Shown: positions 46,625 through 58,708 of the stretch, piece after piece
Numbering within the stretch: position 1 is the stretch's first letter
How the letters are laid out: each line of letters starts with the position of its first letter
Notes under the pieces: generated by a model
The model's input: only the letters and a program-made list of their open reading frames with translations
The model's database searches: none
Told to the model about the DNA's origin: nothing
DNA from: Nageia nagi
Lineage: Eukaryota; Pinophyta
Direction of reading: 5' to 3'
NCBI GenBank assembly: GCA_050084985.1
Contig: JBITNC010000002.1
Span: 12,152,001 to 12,216,000 of the forward strand
DNA length: 64,000 nt
Position numbers and translations under genes: made by a program

Positions 46625-48051
46625 TACTAAATATCTATGAAGAATGTAATATCCTAAAAAGATACCAAGGATCTAAGATTGAAAAAGTGGATTCGGAGAT
46701 TAATCATTTGGCTTGATAAGGAGGTTAAATGGTGATGCAACATATGTGGCAAAAAAAAAAAAAAATTATTCAATGATTAATCATTTGGGTTGACTTGGAT
46801 ATTAATCGACCAACACGTTTGAGAAGAGTCTTTCAACATGGGCCTGCTGAAGGATGTGCTCAGAATCAATTTGCTAAATAAAAAGAAATGTGAGAATTTT
46901 GTGTTAAACCTGCCAGCAAGAACAAAGTGTGGAGAACATGGATGTTTGTCAAATTCGCAAGGTAACTCGTGAGAAAGTGGCACAACCCACATGGAAGTTT
47001 CTCAGATCAATTAGCGCAAATGGTGTTTAGTAGGTGTTTTATTGTTTTTAGATAGAAATAATAGTATTTTGTTGGGTATTTTATTTATGTAGGATTTTAT
47101 TTACTTGGCATATTAGTTTGTTAGGATTTTTAGTTGGTTTTTATTGTTAAAAAAACAGTGGAGTGATAAGGTGTATTTTTTAGGATTTAAATTATTAAAA
47201 AAAAAATTGGTGGATATATTATGACATGATCTTATGAATGTTATGGTGTTTACCAAAGAGAAAAAAAGCCAACCCAATGGCTTTGACCGAGTACGAAAGA
47301 AAAGGCAACCTAGAGGCTCTGACCTAGCCTTAAGGCAACCTTGCAACCTAGACCACAAAAGGATCTGACCATATGACATTACTTAATGGCAGATCATGTG
47401 ATATTCATTTGGCTTGAATGATATCTCCACAAGGCTTGACTTATAAACAACAAAAGTGAACCTCATATGCAGTAATTTTCTCTATCACACTTGGCGGTTG
47501 TAGCGACTAGTGATCCATGCAATCTAGTAAGATGAGGATTTTACCATAAGGATGCTCAAGAACGATCATAAAGGAAAGTCTAGTTCAATAAGTATTTGTA
47601 TGTGTGAATGGATATGTTTGTCCCTATTCATACATGTATTCCAGGTTGCCAAGAACCTCTATGGTGAGATTTTGTAGGCTGCCATAAGCCAAGTTGGAAG
47701 CAAGTTGCCAAAAGCCTAAATGTTGAAGTTTTGTTGCAAGCTGCCAAAAGCTTGTAAAGAAGGTTGAAAGAAGACTATCATCAATCTTGGTTGGATGTGC
47801 TTGGTCCCCAACAATTGTTTGGATGTTTGTTGTGAAGGCAGGCTGCCAGAAGCCTTGGATAGATGTGTTAGTCTTGATAGGGAGAGTTTCCAAAACTTCC
47901 TTTGTTGTTGGTTGGATGTTGTGGTAGATGCCAATCATTACCACACATGACTAGATGGTGATGCCAATATTGCCACATGAGGACTTCAATGAGTCCATTA
48001 CCGTTGAAGAATATTGGAAGATTCATAGATGTGATGTTTGTTTAATGGGGG
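46625..48051. other. No gene seen, with short GCTGCCA repeats
   Basis: Between about 47640 and 47860 the phrase GGCTGCCA(A/G)AAGCC or close variants recur four or five times at irregular spacing. The stretch just before 48050 resembles the non-coding 3' end of a retroelement. No coding region is supported. Confidence 0.45.
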
Positions 48052-48295
48052 TGTTAGAAATATTATAGTTTAGTGTTAGGATATTACATCATAGGTATAA
48101 TGTGTGAGTCAGTTTGTATGTGAGTACCTTGTGTTCTGTTTGTTGAAGGAAAAAGACAAACATGTTGGTTGTCCTCAACAAAATATTGTATTTATAAATA
48201 CTACCATCTATAATGAAATAAGCATCGAAGTATTCAGAATTTCAATAAGAATGCTCCCCTTAGCTTCACACTCTCTCCTCCCAAACCTGCACATG
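48052..48295 (+). repeat. Possible 3' or solo LTR (Copia-like)
   Basis: Begins TGTTAGAAATATTATAG right after a purine tract (AATGGGGG) and carries a TATA box TATTTATAAATAC near 48190. No partner LTR or target duplication was found in the window, so this rests on composition and layout only. Confidence 0.4.
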
Positions 48296-48349
48296 ACAAA
48301 TGAGTGAAATTAGAAATAAAATTTGAGATTTTCCCTCTATTCCCCATTG

Positions 48350-48610
48350 TTTTTCTCATGCCGCGAATTCATGCCAAATTTGCTGAAATTTGGATGAATA
48401 TTTGATAAATATTCACAAATTTGCCAACTTTTAAAAAAAGTAGTCAACTAACCCTTTGACCAACGAATTTTTGGTGAATTTGCAATATATTCAATAAAAT
48501 TTGGACCTCCATTCTGGAGATTTTTCAAGGAGCAGAAAAATTCATGAATATTCACCAATTCGGCAAATATTCGCCAAATTTGTATTCTATGCAAATAACA
48601 TATTCTTACA
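48350..48610. repeat. Short AAATTTG/GAATATTC-rich block
   Basis: Dense palindrome-like words (GGATGAATATTTG, GCAAATATTCGCC, CAAATTTGCC) in both orientations, as in the subterminal regions of some DNA transposons. No terminal repeats or duplication were found. Confidence 0.3.
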
Positions 48611-50304
48611 AAAATGGTGCCAAAAATGTAAGACATATTTATACAACATTAAGTGATGGAAATAAGAGAAGTATTTGAAAGAACACAAGACACCATAAGG
48701 TAGAAATATTAGAATTATGTAACAAATCATCAATGCACTAATACATCAATGTGAATAGTTATCGTTCAATACAAATAACTCCCCAACTATGCCATATCTT
48801 CGGCATCTATTCTCATGCATCGCATCATAGGATGTGACTTAAAACGTTCTTCATCAAATAAATGCAATCATAGATGATAATTGCACATAAACAAGAAGTA
48901 ATATACCTCATAAATGTTACACAATGACATTTGTAAACACCTTATCACAACATGTATAATAACAGTACAACATTACATATATAATATGTACAAACCAAAC
49001 ATATATATCCCATTGAAAATTCATAGATGTTGATGACATACATGCACGATGCAAACAATTGCCTACACCTTGTGTTTTGTTTTGTTATGAGGGTGGAATG
49101 TGTTCTTATACAAAATTTTATTATTTAATACGATGTCCTTCGTGTTCATTTTGTAAAAATACATTCTATAAAGGAGATCACACCATTTAAAGATAATGAA
49201 CTATTTCTTGTTGTGTCAAAAGATGCACCAATAATTCCTACAAGAAGAGATGGCAGAAGCCTCGTGGGCTAAAACAAAATACAATTCATGATGCAAGGAT
49301 TTCAACTCATAATCAAACCAACAATTTATAGGGCACATGCCTAAACATTAGGGCAATCATAAATGGGGATAAGATGAAGATAAGTGTTTAAGTCTATCTT
49401 ATTCAACAACAGTTGTGAAGGGAAAAGATTGATAGTCAAGCATAAATTGTGAAAGATGAGAAGCATAATTGTCAAATGATCTTCCATTGAAATGTGTTCC
49501 ATGGAGGTTGGAAATAATTGGCTAGAAGTAGGTGGAGCCTATAATGGATTGGGGAAATCCAAGAGAAACGTCAAATTTTCATGACAAACAAGGGGAAATT
49601 GGTTATACACATAAAATCTGGACATGGGGAAAGCAAAAGCCTACTTGGAAGAACACAATCAGTCCAAGTTGCTTGTCCATGCACGAAGCTAATGATGCCA
49701 CAAGAGTTCAAAAAGCATGGATGCCCATTAAGGATTAAAATACCATGTGCCACACATATGTGGAAGATGCCTTCCATATGTTGCAACTCTCATCAATAGA
49801 GACTCTAAGTAACCCAAGGGCCTTAAGATCCAATGAGACAAATCTCATTCTCAATCAAGTCATAAACATGTGCTTAACCAGTTCCAGTATAGGTATTAAA
49901 ATTTCCCAAAGGGTTGATCTCACCTAAAAAGGAGCATGTAGAAATCTCCAAGAAAAGATCCAAATAGGGTTTGCCATTGATATGAAATAGCAAAGGATGG
50001 AGAAGCCAACATGTATAACCTTACATATATTTCAAAGAGACAGTATCAGATGAGATATATTAGTCTTTATTTGCGTGTATAAGCTAACATGGTGGACATG
50101 GATTTAACCTTGTATCAATGGTTTTCACATTGAGTATAGTGGTCTTCTACATCTTTGTTATTTATAAAGGAATAACAAAAAACCTTGCATATTCATCAAG
50201 TTGCATAAAGTGGATATAACAACAACCTGATTTATCTTTCCATTCTTTGTGTAATTGTGCCTCTCTATGAAAATTGATATTCACTTATGAAGTTCATGGC
50301 CTTG
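48611..50304. other. No gene seen
   Basis: Three short overlapping open frames near 49.53-49.93 kb lack any motif. Nothing assigned. Confidence 0.45.
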
Positions 50305-50312
50305 GTATTTTC

Positions 50313-50571
50313 CAAAGTAGTCGAAATCGCTAAGACTTGCAAGTTCTTGGCGAGACTGAGTCCTGAGTGGGCTCTGCCGCACCAAGTCCACTCCGACTCT
50401 TTTTTCTCTGAGTTTCGACAAGTATGATCGAGTTTTGGCGAGTCTGGCCGAGTTTCGACGAATCTGACAGAGTTTGAATTTTTTCTTTTATTTTTGCCTA
50501 GTCCAGCCGTGTTTTTTTCCTGAGTCCCAAGTACAAGCCTCGAGAGGACCTCACCAAGTCCGACAACTATG
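50313..50571. mobile_element. hAT-type MITE, copy 1 (259 bp)
   Basis: Ends CAAAGTAGTCG ... CGACAACTATG form imperfect inverted repeats; flanks GTATTTTC (50305-50312) and GTAATTTC (50572-50579) match at seven of eight bases. The interior is rich in CGAGT(T) words and matches the second copy at 53149-53378 throughout (GAGTGGGCTCTGC, GCGAGTCTGGCCGAGTTT). It has no coding capacity. Confidence 0.85.
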
Positions 50572-50579
50572 GTAATTTC

Positions 50580-53140
50580 TATTTAATTATTTGATCTTGT
50601 TCTTACTAAACTTTCCTTTGTGCCTTTCACTGTCATCCATGGAACAAAGGTTCAGTGACAGCATTCGTTACTAGTAAGTTTAGAGCCCTAGCACTACTGC
50701 ATTGAAAGAATTGGTTTTCAAACCTTTTGTCTTATTTGATAATAGAATCTAAGATGTTATTTGTTTGGAATTAGTTTCCAGTATGTAGACATCATTTATT
50801 CATTTGTCACTCATTCTACAAGACTTTTTGTAACTAACTGAACCATCATCATCCTAACTGAATATTGTTGGAATTGATTTGTGCCTTCATAACTATAGTT
50901 TTACTTGTCAGCACCTACTTGTTGGGTGATCATTTATATTTGGTACAAGGAATCGCCAGCTCCTTTCAAGGGATGTTGGTTAGCAGTGGACAATCTTTTT
51001 TTTGAGCGAAAGTGAGCTGGCAATATAGTAAGTTGTGGCAGTTCCACTGGATCATGTTTCTTTATCTCTCATAGGTGGAAAATGCTATAGAGCAGAAATA
51101 TGTGTAGCAAGGTGCTTGAATCATAAAGTTAATGAATGAACTTAAGGAAAGCCCCAGTTTTCACCATAATAAAATAAGGAGAATCATTACATAAAAAGTA
51201 TCAAGGGAACTTGAAGGTATAGAAAAGTCTAGAATAGCAAGGGAATACATTAAACATCACCAAGCAGCATTTAAAAGTATTGTTATAAAACATTCAGGTT
51301 GAAATGGCATACGTAATGGCACCATACAAAAAAATGAAAATGAAATGAGACTTTAGTTACACCCATGAGAAAACAGTCTATCGGACTATGATATAGTAAT
51401 AAGCACATTCAGTGATGCCCTCTTCATTACATTCAGCATATGACAAAACAAAAGGAAAGAAATGAGAGATACCTATTTGATCTCGCCGTAAAGACGTGAG
51501 GTGTGCACAGCTGCAAAACATAACAATGCACTATAAGGGAGTTGTATATGTCCATCTATGTTCTTCAAAAATTGCATAGATGTCAAGAAACAATCCACTG
51601 AATCAACTAGCACAATGGAGAGTATATTATGCAATTCGAAACTTTTGGTCATAAATTAAGTTTACGCAAAGTGATTCACTCTCTAAATCAAAATGATAAA
51701 ATATACTTATAAATCTTACATGATGATTAATTCAAACAAAATATGCACTCTTCAAAGGATTTGTATAATATGCTTTAGTGTCTTGCAATTTGACGTGTAA
51801 TTGTTATATAATCTTTCAAAACAGAACATTGGATGTCACTCGTGACACCATTTCTATTTGATAAAAAAGCTAGAGGAGCCAATAATCTTTTCCCACCCCC
51901 AGCTGTTATCATGAATTTGTGTTCTCTTTTTTTTTTTTTGGTCTATAAGAGATGCTATTTCTTTTGAGAGCCTCCTTCCTCTTAAAAAAAATCTAAAATA
52001 CCTTAATTTAATCAGTGACATCTATACAAGTGAGGAAGAACCTCACCATTGCTCTGCAGTACTTAAGCTGTGAACATTGTTTACTTGATATATTGGAGGA
52101 TTGCCTGGTAAGTCCCACTGATCCTTTTCACCTTCCTCAATCAGCCAAGTCAAATGAAATTATGCATGTTTTCTGACCAGTTTGAATGAACTTAAGAGTG
52201 TTTGTCCTTTTATAACGTTTTGAGACTGAAGTACCATTATCACTTTTGCTTACAAAGAGTCTAAATTTTACATCAAGCAAATGTCAGCCATCACTATCTC
52301 AGAAATTTCTCCCCTTCCATGTATTTCTGTGGGTTTTACACTCTCCAATAGACAATATATCGAGCAATATCTTTTTCTACTATTGAAGCTACGTTTCGCA
52401 GGTATTCACTTCGGGAAAAAACTTTCTATAATCTATACATGTAATTTTCTAACCTTAATTTCACAAGCCTAGCCAACTGTGTTGCACATGGAAAACTAGA
52501 GTGTGATAGCAATGGCCAATAAGCTGGTGCAGCATCAAAGGACAAAGCATATCAACATCCATGTAAATGATCTTAGGCAGCTTGTTTGGTAGAAGATGGT
52601 GGATTGTCAATAATCCCTATGCACTAGCAAATGAATTGTATCTCACTAACGATTTGGTTTATATGAGGTTCATCAAATTAAGAGAGAAGCATGAAATTAT
52701 GGAAACTATCATTAAGGGAAGTGTTAGTCTAATGACACCTGCCATCATCATGTGAGAGAGCCATGAATGAATCTGTTTCAATGAATCATAATAAGAAGGA
52801 ATGTTGAGATGTGCTGATTATTATGATACTAGTCTAATCCTGCCTCATTGACCATTCATTAAGGCATTTCCCTTTGAGTTTTAGGGTGTTTATTGGATCA
52901 AGACTCTAAGTTATCGATTATAATGCACCAGAACTGACCTATGGATTAGTACCCTAAGCCTACCTATCCATATTGTGGATTGCTTTGAATACATGAGCAT
53001 ATAGAAACTTAACCCATTTGCTCATATCCACATCATCAAAACAATAATCATCCTTGTATTAAATTATTCCAAGCTTATTCAAAGAATCTTGGTGGACAAC
53101 ATCAAGGTTGGTCTTTTGAGGTCAATATTCCTGCTCTTTT
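50580..53140. other. No gene seen
   Basis: Mostly AT-rich with only short frames (for example 52281-52472) lacking motifs. No repeat partner inside the window. Confidence 0.45.
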
Positions 53141-53148
53141 GTTATCAC

Positions 53149-53378
53149 CATAGTAGTTAAAATTGCTCAAACTCGTGAGTACTTGGCGAGTTTGAATCTG
53201 AGTGGGCTCTGCTGCACTAAGTCCACTCAGACTTGTTTTCCCCAAGATTGGTAGAGTTTCAGCGAGTCTAGCCGAGTTTGAAATCTTTTTTTTTTCATTT
53301 TTTTGCCGAGTCCAGCCATGTTTTTTTCCAAGTTTGAGCCCCGGGGGGGCCTCGCAGAGTTTGATTCTGACTACTATG
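53149..53378. mobile_element. hAT-type MITE, copy 2 (230 bp)
   Basis: Ends CATAGTAGTTAAAAT ... CTGACTACTATG, inverted repeats matching at about 12 of the first 15 positions, flanked by a perfect 8-bp duplication GTTATCAC (53141-53148 and 53379-53386). Same family as 50313-50571. Contains a G-run (CCCCGGGGGGGCC) near 53340. Confidence 0.92.
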
Positions 53379-53386
53379 GTTATCAC

Positions 53387-54518
53387 TACATGTCAAATTC
53401 CTCCCTTCAACATTCACTAAATTCTCCTCCACTCCTGCCAAGGAGGAGGAATGTAATGAAACAGTTAGAGAGGACATCCATCAATATTATATTTGAGTTA
53501 CATACAAGTCACCAGCCCACCCATTAGACCCAATTGGTCAAGTCCATTTTTACTTCCACATTTTCAAGTTGAGATGGATCACCAAATCCCGAAGGATGAC
53601 AAGCTTTATTGTTATTAAGCTATTTGGCAGGTGGAGATGGATCAATATTTTACATTCACATGCCTTGTCGTGAAAACACTGGAGGATATTACTATCTATT
53701 TGTTTAAAGACATGAGAGGCCTCGCTAACTTCTTCCACTATCTTGATCAAAGGTGTTTGGCCTTGAACCTAAAGAAGCAATTATTTGCAAGTGACAATCT
53801 ATAAACGACTTCTTAAATTTCTTCCCTCTTATATCTATTTTAGGGACATTAAGCAACACTTTGATGGTTTTGGTACCCACATTGATGCTAAGTAACCAAC
53901 GAGACCATGCATCCTCATGTATTATTATTAAAATTGTTGCAACCTCTATTGATTGTTGCATATGTTCAAACATGTATTGTTTAGCAATATCATATCATGC
54001 TCTAGAGACTTCATCTTATTTGGCTTCCATGAACATTTAGCATCAAGTCTTATATGAGCTCTTTTGGTTGATTATCAATGATAATAGTTCTACCATTTTG
54101 AGCTTAATGTTAGTTAAATCCCAATCTAGCTTTTCTAACTATAGCATGTTGTTCTAGCATAGCTTGTATGCAACATCCTCATCATGGCACATTCTAAGAT
54201 CACTAAACGAGTTAATACAAATTGTCTTATGGTTTATGACAAATCCTTGTAGGATGCCAAAGGCAAATATTTATAAGAAAAGGAATATTAGTCATAAAAT
54301 GCAGAAAAGCACATATGCTGAAAATGTGAACATAAATATGCTATGGAGCAAGATATTTCTCCTCGTACATTGTAATCAGTCACATCTTTCCATCAAATAT
54401 TCCACGAATACTTTGATCATTCATATCCTACAAAGATATCTAAGTGCCACAACTCATCAACAGATTCCCAGCCGCTAGTGGTGCAAGTAAAGGGGTAGCT
54501 AGTCACTTTAAAGACATT
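53387..54518. other. No gene seen
   Basis: Short minus-strand frames at 53.55-53.97 kb show no recognisable motif. Nothing assigned. Confidence 0.45.
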
Positions 54519-54899
54519 ATATGAATCATAGTTGGAAAAATCAAACTAGGAGAGTACCCTACAAGACCATTTTGGGAAAGTACTTGGCAACTCGAGAAAT
54601 ACTTGGCAAAAGAAATCTCAACATTTTATTTAAAAAAAAATCATACAAAAACCTATTTAAATACAAAATTTGATAGTTACAAAATTAATTTTCTATTAGA
54701 TTTCGATGAAATAAGTACAATTTACATTTCGTGATCATCAATATTCATAAAAAATACAACAATTTAAACTCTAAAGTGGTTCTATAATACTCTCCTTTCC
54801 CTTCAACCTTAAGTATGTCCTCGAGTTCTTGGGACTCTATACCAGTTGTTGCACCTTTTGACACATCCCTCTCAAACTTCTTGATTTCCTCTTAAGTGA

Positions 54900-56420
54900 A
54901 CATGGGTTCCACATCATCAACAATTCAATCTACAAGCAAATCCATCCCATCAAGATCAATGGCATTATGCAACTTTGTCACCTCCACTTGTTTGATGCAA
55001 AGGCAAAGATAGTATAATACAAATACAAGGTTATTAAGGCACTTCCAAGTTATGTTGTGCTTCTTGGTATGTATGCTCTCAAATAATGACCAATTGCCCT
55101 CACACCTAGAAGTGCTATGAGGATGACTCAAAATACATACTACTAGGTTATGACAATTTAGTGTTTGAGCACCATAATCTTCCCACCACAAATTTTAAAA
55201 AAAAATCATATATTAGAAACTCAATCTAAATTCTTAAAAGCACTACATTACTTTATTGAATTTTACTTGCCCAAGGTCATCCTCAACTGAATACAAAAAA
55301 TAGAAGAAAAACTAGTTCTCTCAAGTTTTTTGTAGGCCTACAACTCATCAAGGATTAGGCCTCGAATGTGATTACCAAGCATCATCCTCTCTATGCAGGT
55401 ATAGAGGCCATACATAACCTCCTCATCTGGCTTGAATGTATCACCGAAAACAAACTTAGGCTTAAAGACAAACCTTGCAACATGTAAAGGTTGATGGAGT
55501 TGTTTGGCATATCACCTATCAATGATATGTCAAATGGAATCAAATTTTCACTCGTCTCCATAATAAAAAAATTTGGATAACCTCCTTCAGCCTATCCATG
55601 GCCCCATATAGATATCCCATTGGCATTTGTTCAACATCTACAAGGCAAAGAATTTTGACCAAATGTTCTATCACCTAAAAATCATTAAAAAAATGAAAAA
55701 AATAGAAATTTAGATTTATGAATTAAAAAATAGAAACTAAAAATTGAAGAAACATAACTAGACACATTTAAATTACCTTGATGATCTCCTCAACTCCTTT
55801 CCAGGAAAAAAGTTGTCAAACACTATTTGGACAACCCTCTCCTCATCTTTGTTGTGGAAAGAAGGCCCTAACCACCATTCACTCACAAACATCCTCTTGA
55901 GAGGATCTTCTGCAACAAAAATGATTTGCAATGCCATGAAGATGGAAGCAAATCGAGTGGATCCTAGGCTAAAAATCCCCTTAGCACCAACATGTGATAA
56001 ATTTTGCAACATGCTTTGCCTCCTTAACCACATTTTTTATACATGACAATTTGTCAATGTCCTTGAAATAAGGTCAATGCAATGGACTACACAAGGGGTC
56101 CAAAATAGAGTGGGCTGCTTCTCCTCAAGAAGTCTCCTCACAGCTACATATGTTGTGGCGTTGTTCGTCACTACTTGAACAATATTCTCAACACCCACTT
56201 CCACCATCACCTCCTCCAAATATTTGAAATAAGTTGTGTATCTTTCACCTTGTGGAAGGTGTCAACTGACTTCAAGAGTACCATTAATCCACTCAAAGCC
56301 ACTAAGAAGTTTGAGTGTGAGATTGCTTGAATCTATCCACCCATCGAAGAAAATATTGAATCCATGTTTGTGTCAAACCACCTTTTGTTGTGTGTGAGCA
56401 ACAACATCCTCAACCAAAGG
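54900..56420 (-). pseudogene. hAT transposase relic (DUF659 and dimerisation domains)
   Basis: Minus strand in order: HGFNIFFDGWIDSSNLTLKL near 56360 (DUF659, with the catalytic-type DGW), VEVGVENIVQVVTNNATTYV and LFWTPCVVHCIDLISRTLTN (56219-56037), GSTRFASIFMALQIIF and LKRMFVSEWW (56033-55773), relics of the middle region near 55.4-55.6 kb, and the C-terminal dimerisation domain WWEDYGAQTLNCHNLVVCIL with SRCEGNWSLFESIHTKKHN (55191-54925). Stops and frameshifts separate the pieces. Probable introns are present but not resolved. Confidence 0.82.
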
Positions 56421-56639
56421 ATATATTGTTGTCTACTAGGATAATAATAATTTATGTTTTTGCTATATATGAAGGCTACCAATTAAATATCTTGTGGAAT
56501 TTTTGATACAAGTTTTGGGTCCCTATATAAAAAGCCCCTTTAAATTTTTACCATTACCAAAAAAAAAATAAAACATTACAATTAAAAAATTAAATATAAA
56601 CTAATAAAACATTACAATTAAAAATTTGCATATATAAAA

Positions 56640-57275
56640 ATAAAACTTAAAAACATTTGATGAAATTTAAATTACCTATGTTATTCGTATCACCTACTTC
56701 GGGGCTACTTCTGATTCCAATTGAATTTGCTTCCCTAGTTGCCTTGTTCGGGGCTACTTGTGATTCCAATTATAGGAGGCTTCATCTTTTTAGTTGGACT
56801 ATCTCCATATCGCTTTTAGATTATGTGGGGATTAATTTTCTTCTTCTTTTCTTATACTTAACTTCAAGAGTGTCCTCCTTCAAAGTTTCCTTCTCCAACG
56901 ATGTTTCCTCTAAAACAGACAAACCATATACTTCCTTCAGCACAAACAGTGTGTCTCATGCCCTAGCTACCTCTATCTTCCGAATCTCTAAGATTGAATT
57001 CGACTCCTCCCTCCTGTATTTTTTTATCATCTCTACAACTTGGGTGCTTTTCTCGTTCGTTTCCCTACTACCATGCACTAGAAACAATTGGCTTCTAGCA
57101 CTTTTCCACCTTGACTTGTTATAATGCCTTTCATGGTAAATCTTGCCTAAGTGCATGTTAGGGAATATAATATGATTGAGTGTCATTATGGCTACACCAT
57201 CATTCACATTTTCCTTCCATAATGATTTGTGTATTAGTGTTAGCCATACGGATTGAAAATATAGCTTCATTTATG
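56640..57275 (-). pseudogene. Possible N-terminal part of the hAT E transposase
   Basis: Minus-strand frames (57270-56956) read FPNMHLGKIYHERHYNKSRW and KSTQVVEMIKKYRREESNSI, then an acidic tail near 56900 (VLEETSLEKETLKED). Position and charge suit the region between BED finger and DUF659, but no Cys pair of a BED finger is visible. Low certainty. Confidence 0.3.
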
Positions 57276-57579
57276 AAGCTACATGTGCCTTGTCACTTTG
57301 CATCAAACTACCCTTCTCCCTCTTGTTGTGACTAACACAAGACGCCCCAAAATCCTGCCCTCAACAACTCTTGTCCATGTAGTATCATGTTTTTGTCACA
57401 TCCAACTTGAGAAGCTTAGCGCTACCTGGTTATCATGCCTATCGTCTCAAACCTAAGCATTATCATTCACCTAGTCTTGGCCATGTTAAGCAAAGTCTGA
57501 AATTCCAAAAAATGACTAAGTCTGGAAAGCCAAAAGTTGAGTTTAGGTGAACTAGGGGAACCCAAGTTGAGCCGGAGCC

Positions 57580-58440
57580 AAGTCAGGTGAAATTGAGCCA
57601 CTTCCAAGTCCAGCGCATGCCTCAAAAAGACAAAATTTTGTCTTTTTGGGATGTGTGCTTAGGTTTGGGAGATGTCCAGGTTGAAATGAAAAGTAAGAAA
57701 GGTGAGCCTGGGTACTTCCAAGTCAAGTGCACCCCTCAAAAAGACAAACTCTTATCTTTTGGGGGCATGCACCCAACTCCAGAGGCTGCTCGGGTCAAAT
57801 TCGGAAATGGAGAAGTGAAGTTGGAGCATCCAGGAGATGAGCGCATGCTTCAAAAAGACAAAATCTTGTCTTTTGGGAGTATGTGCTCAAGGTAGAGAGG
57901 CATCTAGTTTGGTCCCCTGATGAAATTTGGTTAAGGCATGAAGCCTCGAATCCAGTATCCAATTCAAACATGACCAAAGGGGCAGGCGCATGGTCTAAAA
58001 AGACAAAATCTCGACTTCTTTAGGCATGCACTTGACCCAGGGAGACATCAGGTTGGCAAAAATGGTAAAATTCGACTAAGTCCTAATCGCAGAAGGCTAG
58101 AAACAAGTAAAAATGGGCAAGCGCAACCCGACGCATGCCTCAAAAAGAAATGTTTTTGTCTTTCTAGGACATGCACCCAAACAAGCATGATTGGAAAGTT
58201 GGGCGCACGTTTCAAAAAGACAAAAGCTTGACTGTTTGAAACATGGGCCTGGCCTGGGAAGTGTTCTGGATGAGCTTGAACACGAAGGTCAAGATGCACA
58301 AGTGGGAGAGCCAGGGTGTTGAACGACCAAAGAGCATGCACTTCCAAATTGAGCACATGATCCATAAAGATATTTTTTTGTCTTTTCTAGGCATGCGCCC
58401 ACCCTGAGGACACTCAACCACCCCCATGTCCAATTTCTAA
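57580..58440. repeat. Tandem array with palindromic hairpin units (about seven copies)
   Basis: The core CAAAAAGACAAAA, usually followed by TTTTGTCTTTTTG, recurs with anchors near 57623, 57737, 57851, 57995, 58141, 58213 and 58365, spaced about 114, 114, 144, 146, 72 and 152 bp. The unit at 57623-57648 is a perfect 26-bp palindrome. Flanks usually carry GCATGC or GCGCATG. The spacers are GC-richer than most of the window and also partly repeat (GGTGAGCCTGGGTACTTCC, CCAGGAGATGAGCGCATG). It lies just upstream of a TATA promoter and a long ORF. Confidence 0.8.
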
Positions 58441-58554
58441 CGGAAATGCAATAAATTCAAAGCTGGCACACATCCTTAGGTCAGCCATCTGGACAGCTAG
58501 GATGGGGTTTCAAGATGCCTGGCCAACTAGGGTTTTGAAGGTGACCTAATTTGG

Positions 58555-58563
58555 CTATAAATA
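58555..58563 (+). promoter_or_regulatory. Probable TATA box upstream of the unidentified ORF
   Basis: CTATAAATA, about 150 bp before the first ATG at 58709. A pyrimidine-rich stretch (CACTCTCCTCTTC) at about 58598 may mark the start of transcription. Confidence 0.55.
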
Positions 58564-58708
58564 CAAGGTCAGAGACTCATTTTTCTCAAATTTAAATCAC
58601 TCTCCTCTTCATTTCTTGTGCCAGAATTGCAGAAGAAGACCATATTTCGGGTTTCGAATCCACCCTAGCACCTTTCCAACCACACATGGGGCTTTTTGAA
58701 GACAAGAC

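Larger units (their letters stand above)
54527..57300 (-). mobile_element. hAT transposon remnant E
   Basis: The left end starts CATAGTTGGAAAAATCAAAC at 54527, like the ends of D and of the MITEs, and contains the phrase AGTACTTGGCAA twice, related to AGTACTTGGCGAG in MITE copy 2. The interior holds a minus-strand hAT transposase relic. No matching right end or 8-bp duplication was found; the right side appears cut off by the repeat array that begins near 57.5 kb. Confidence 0.7.
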
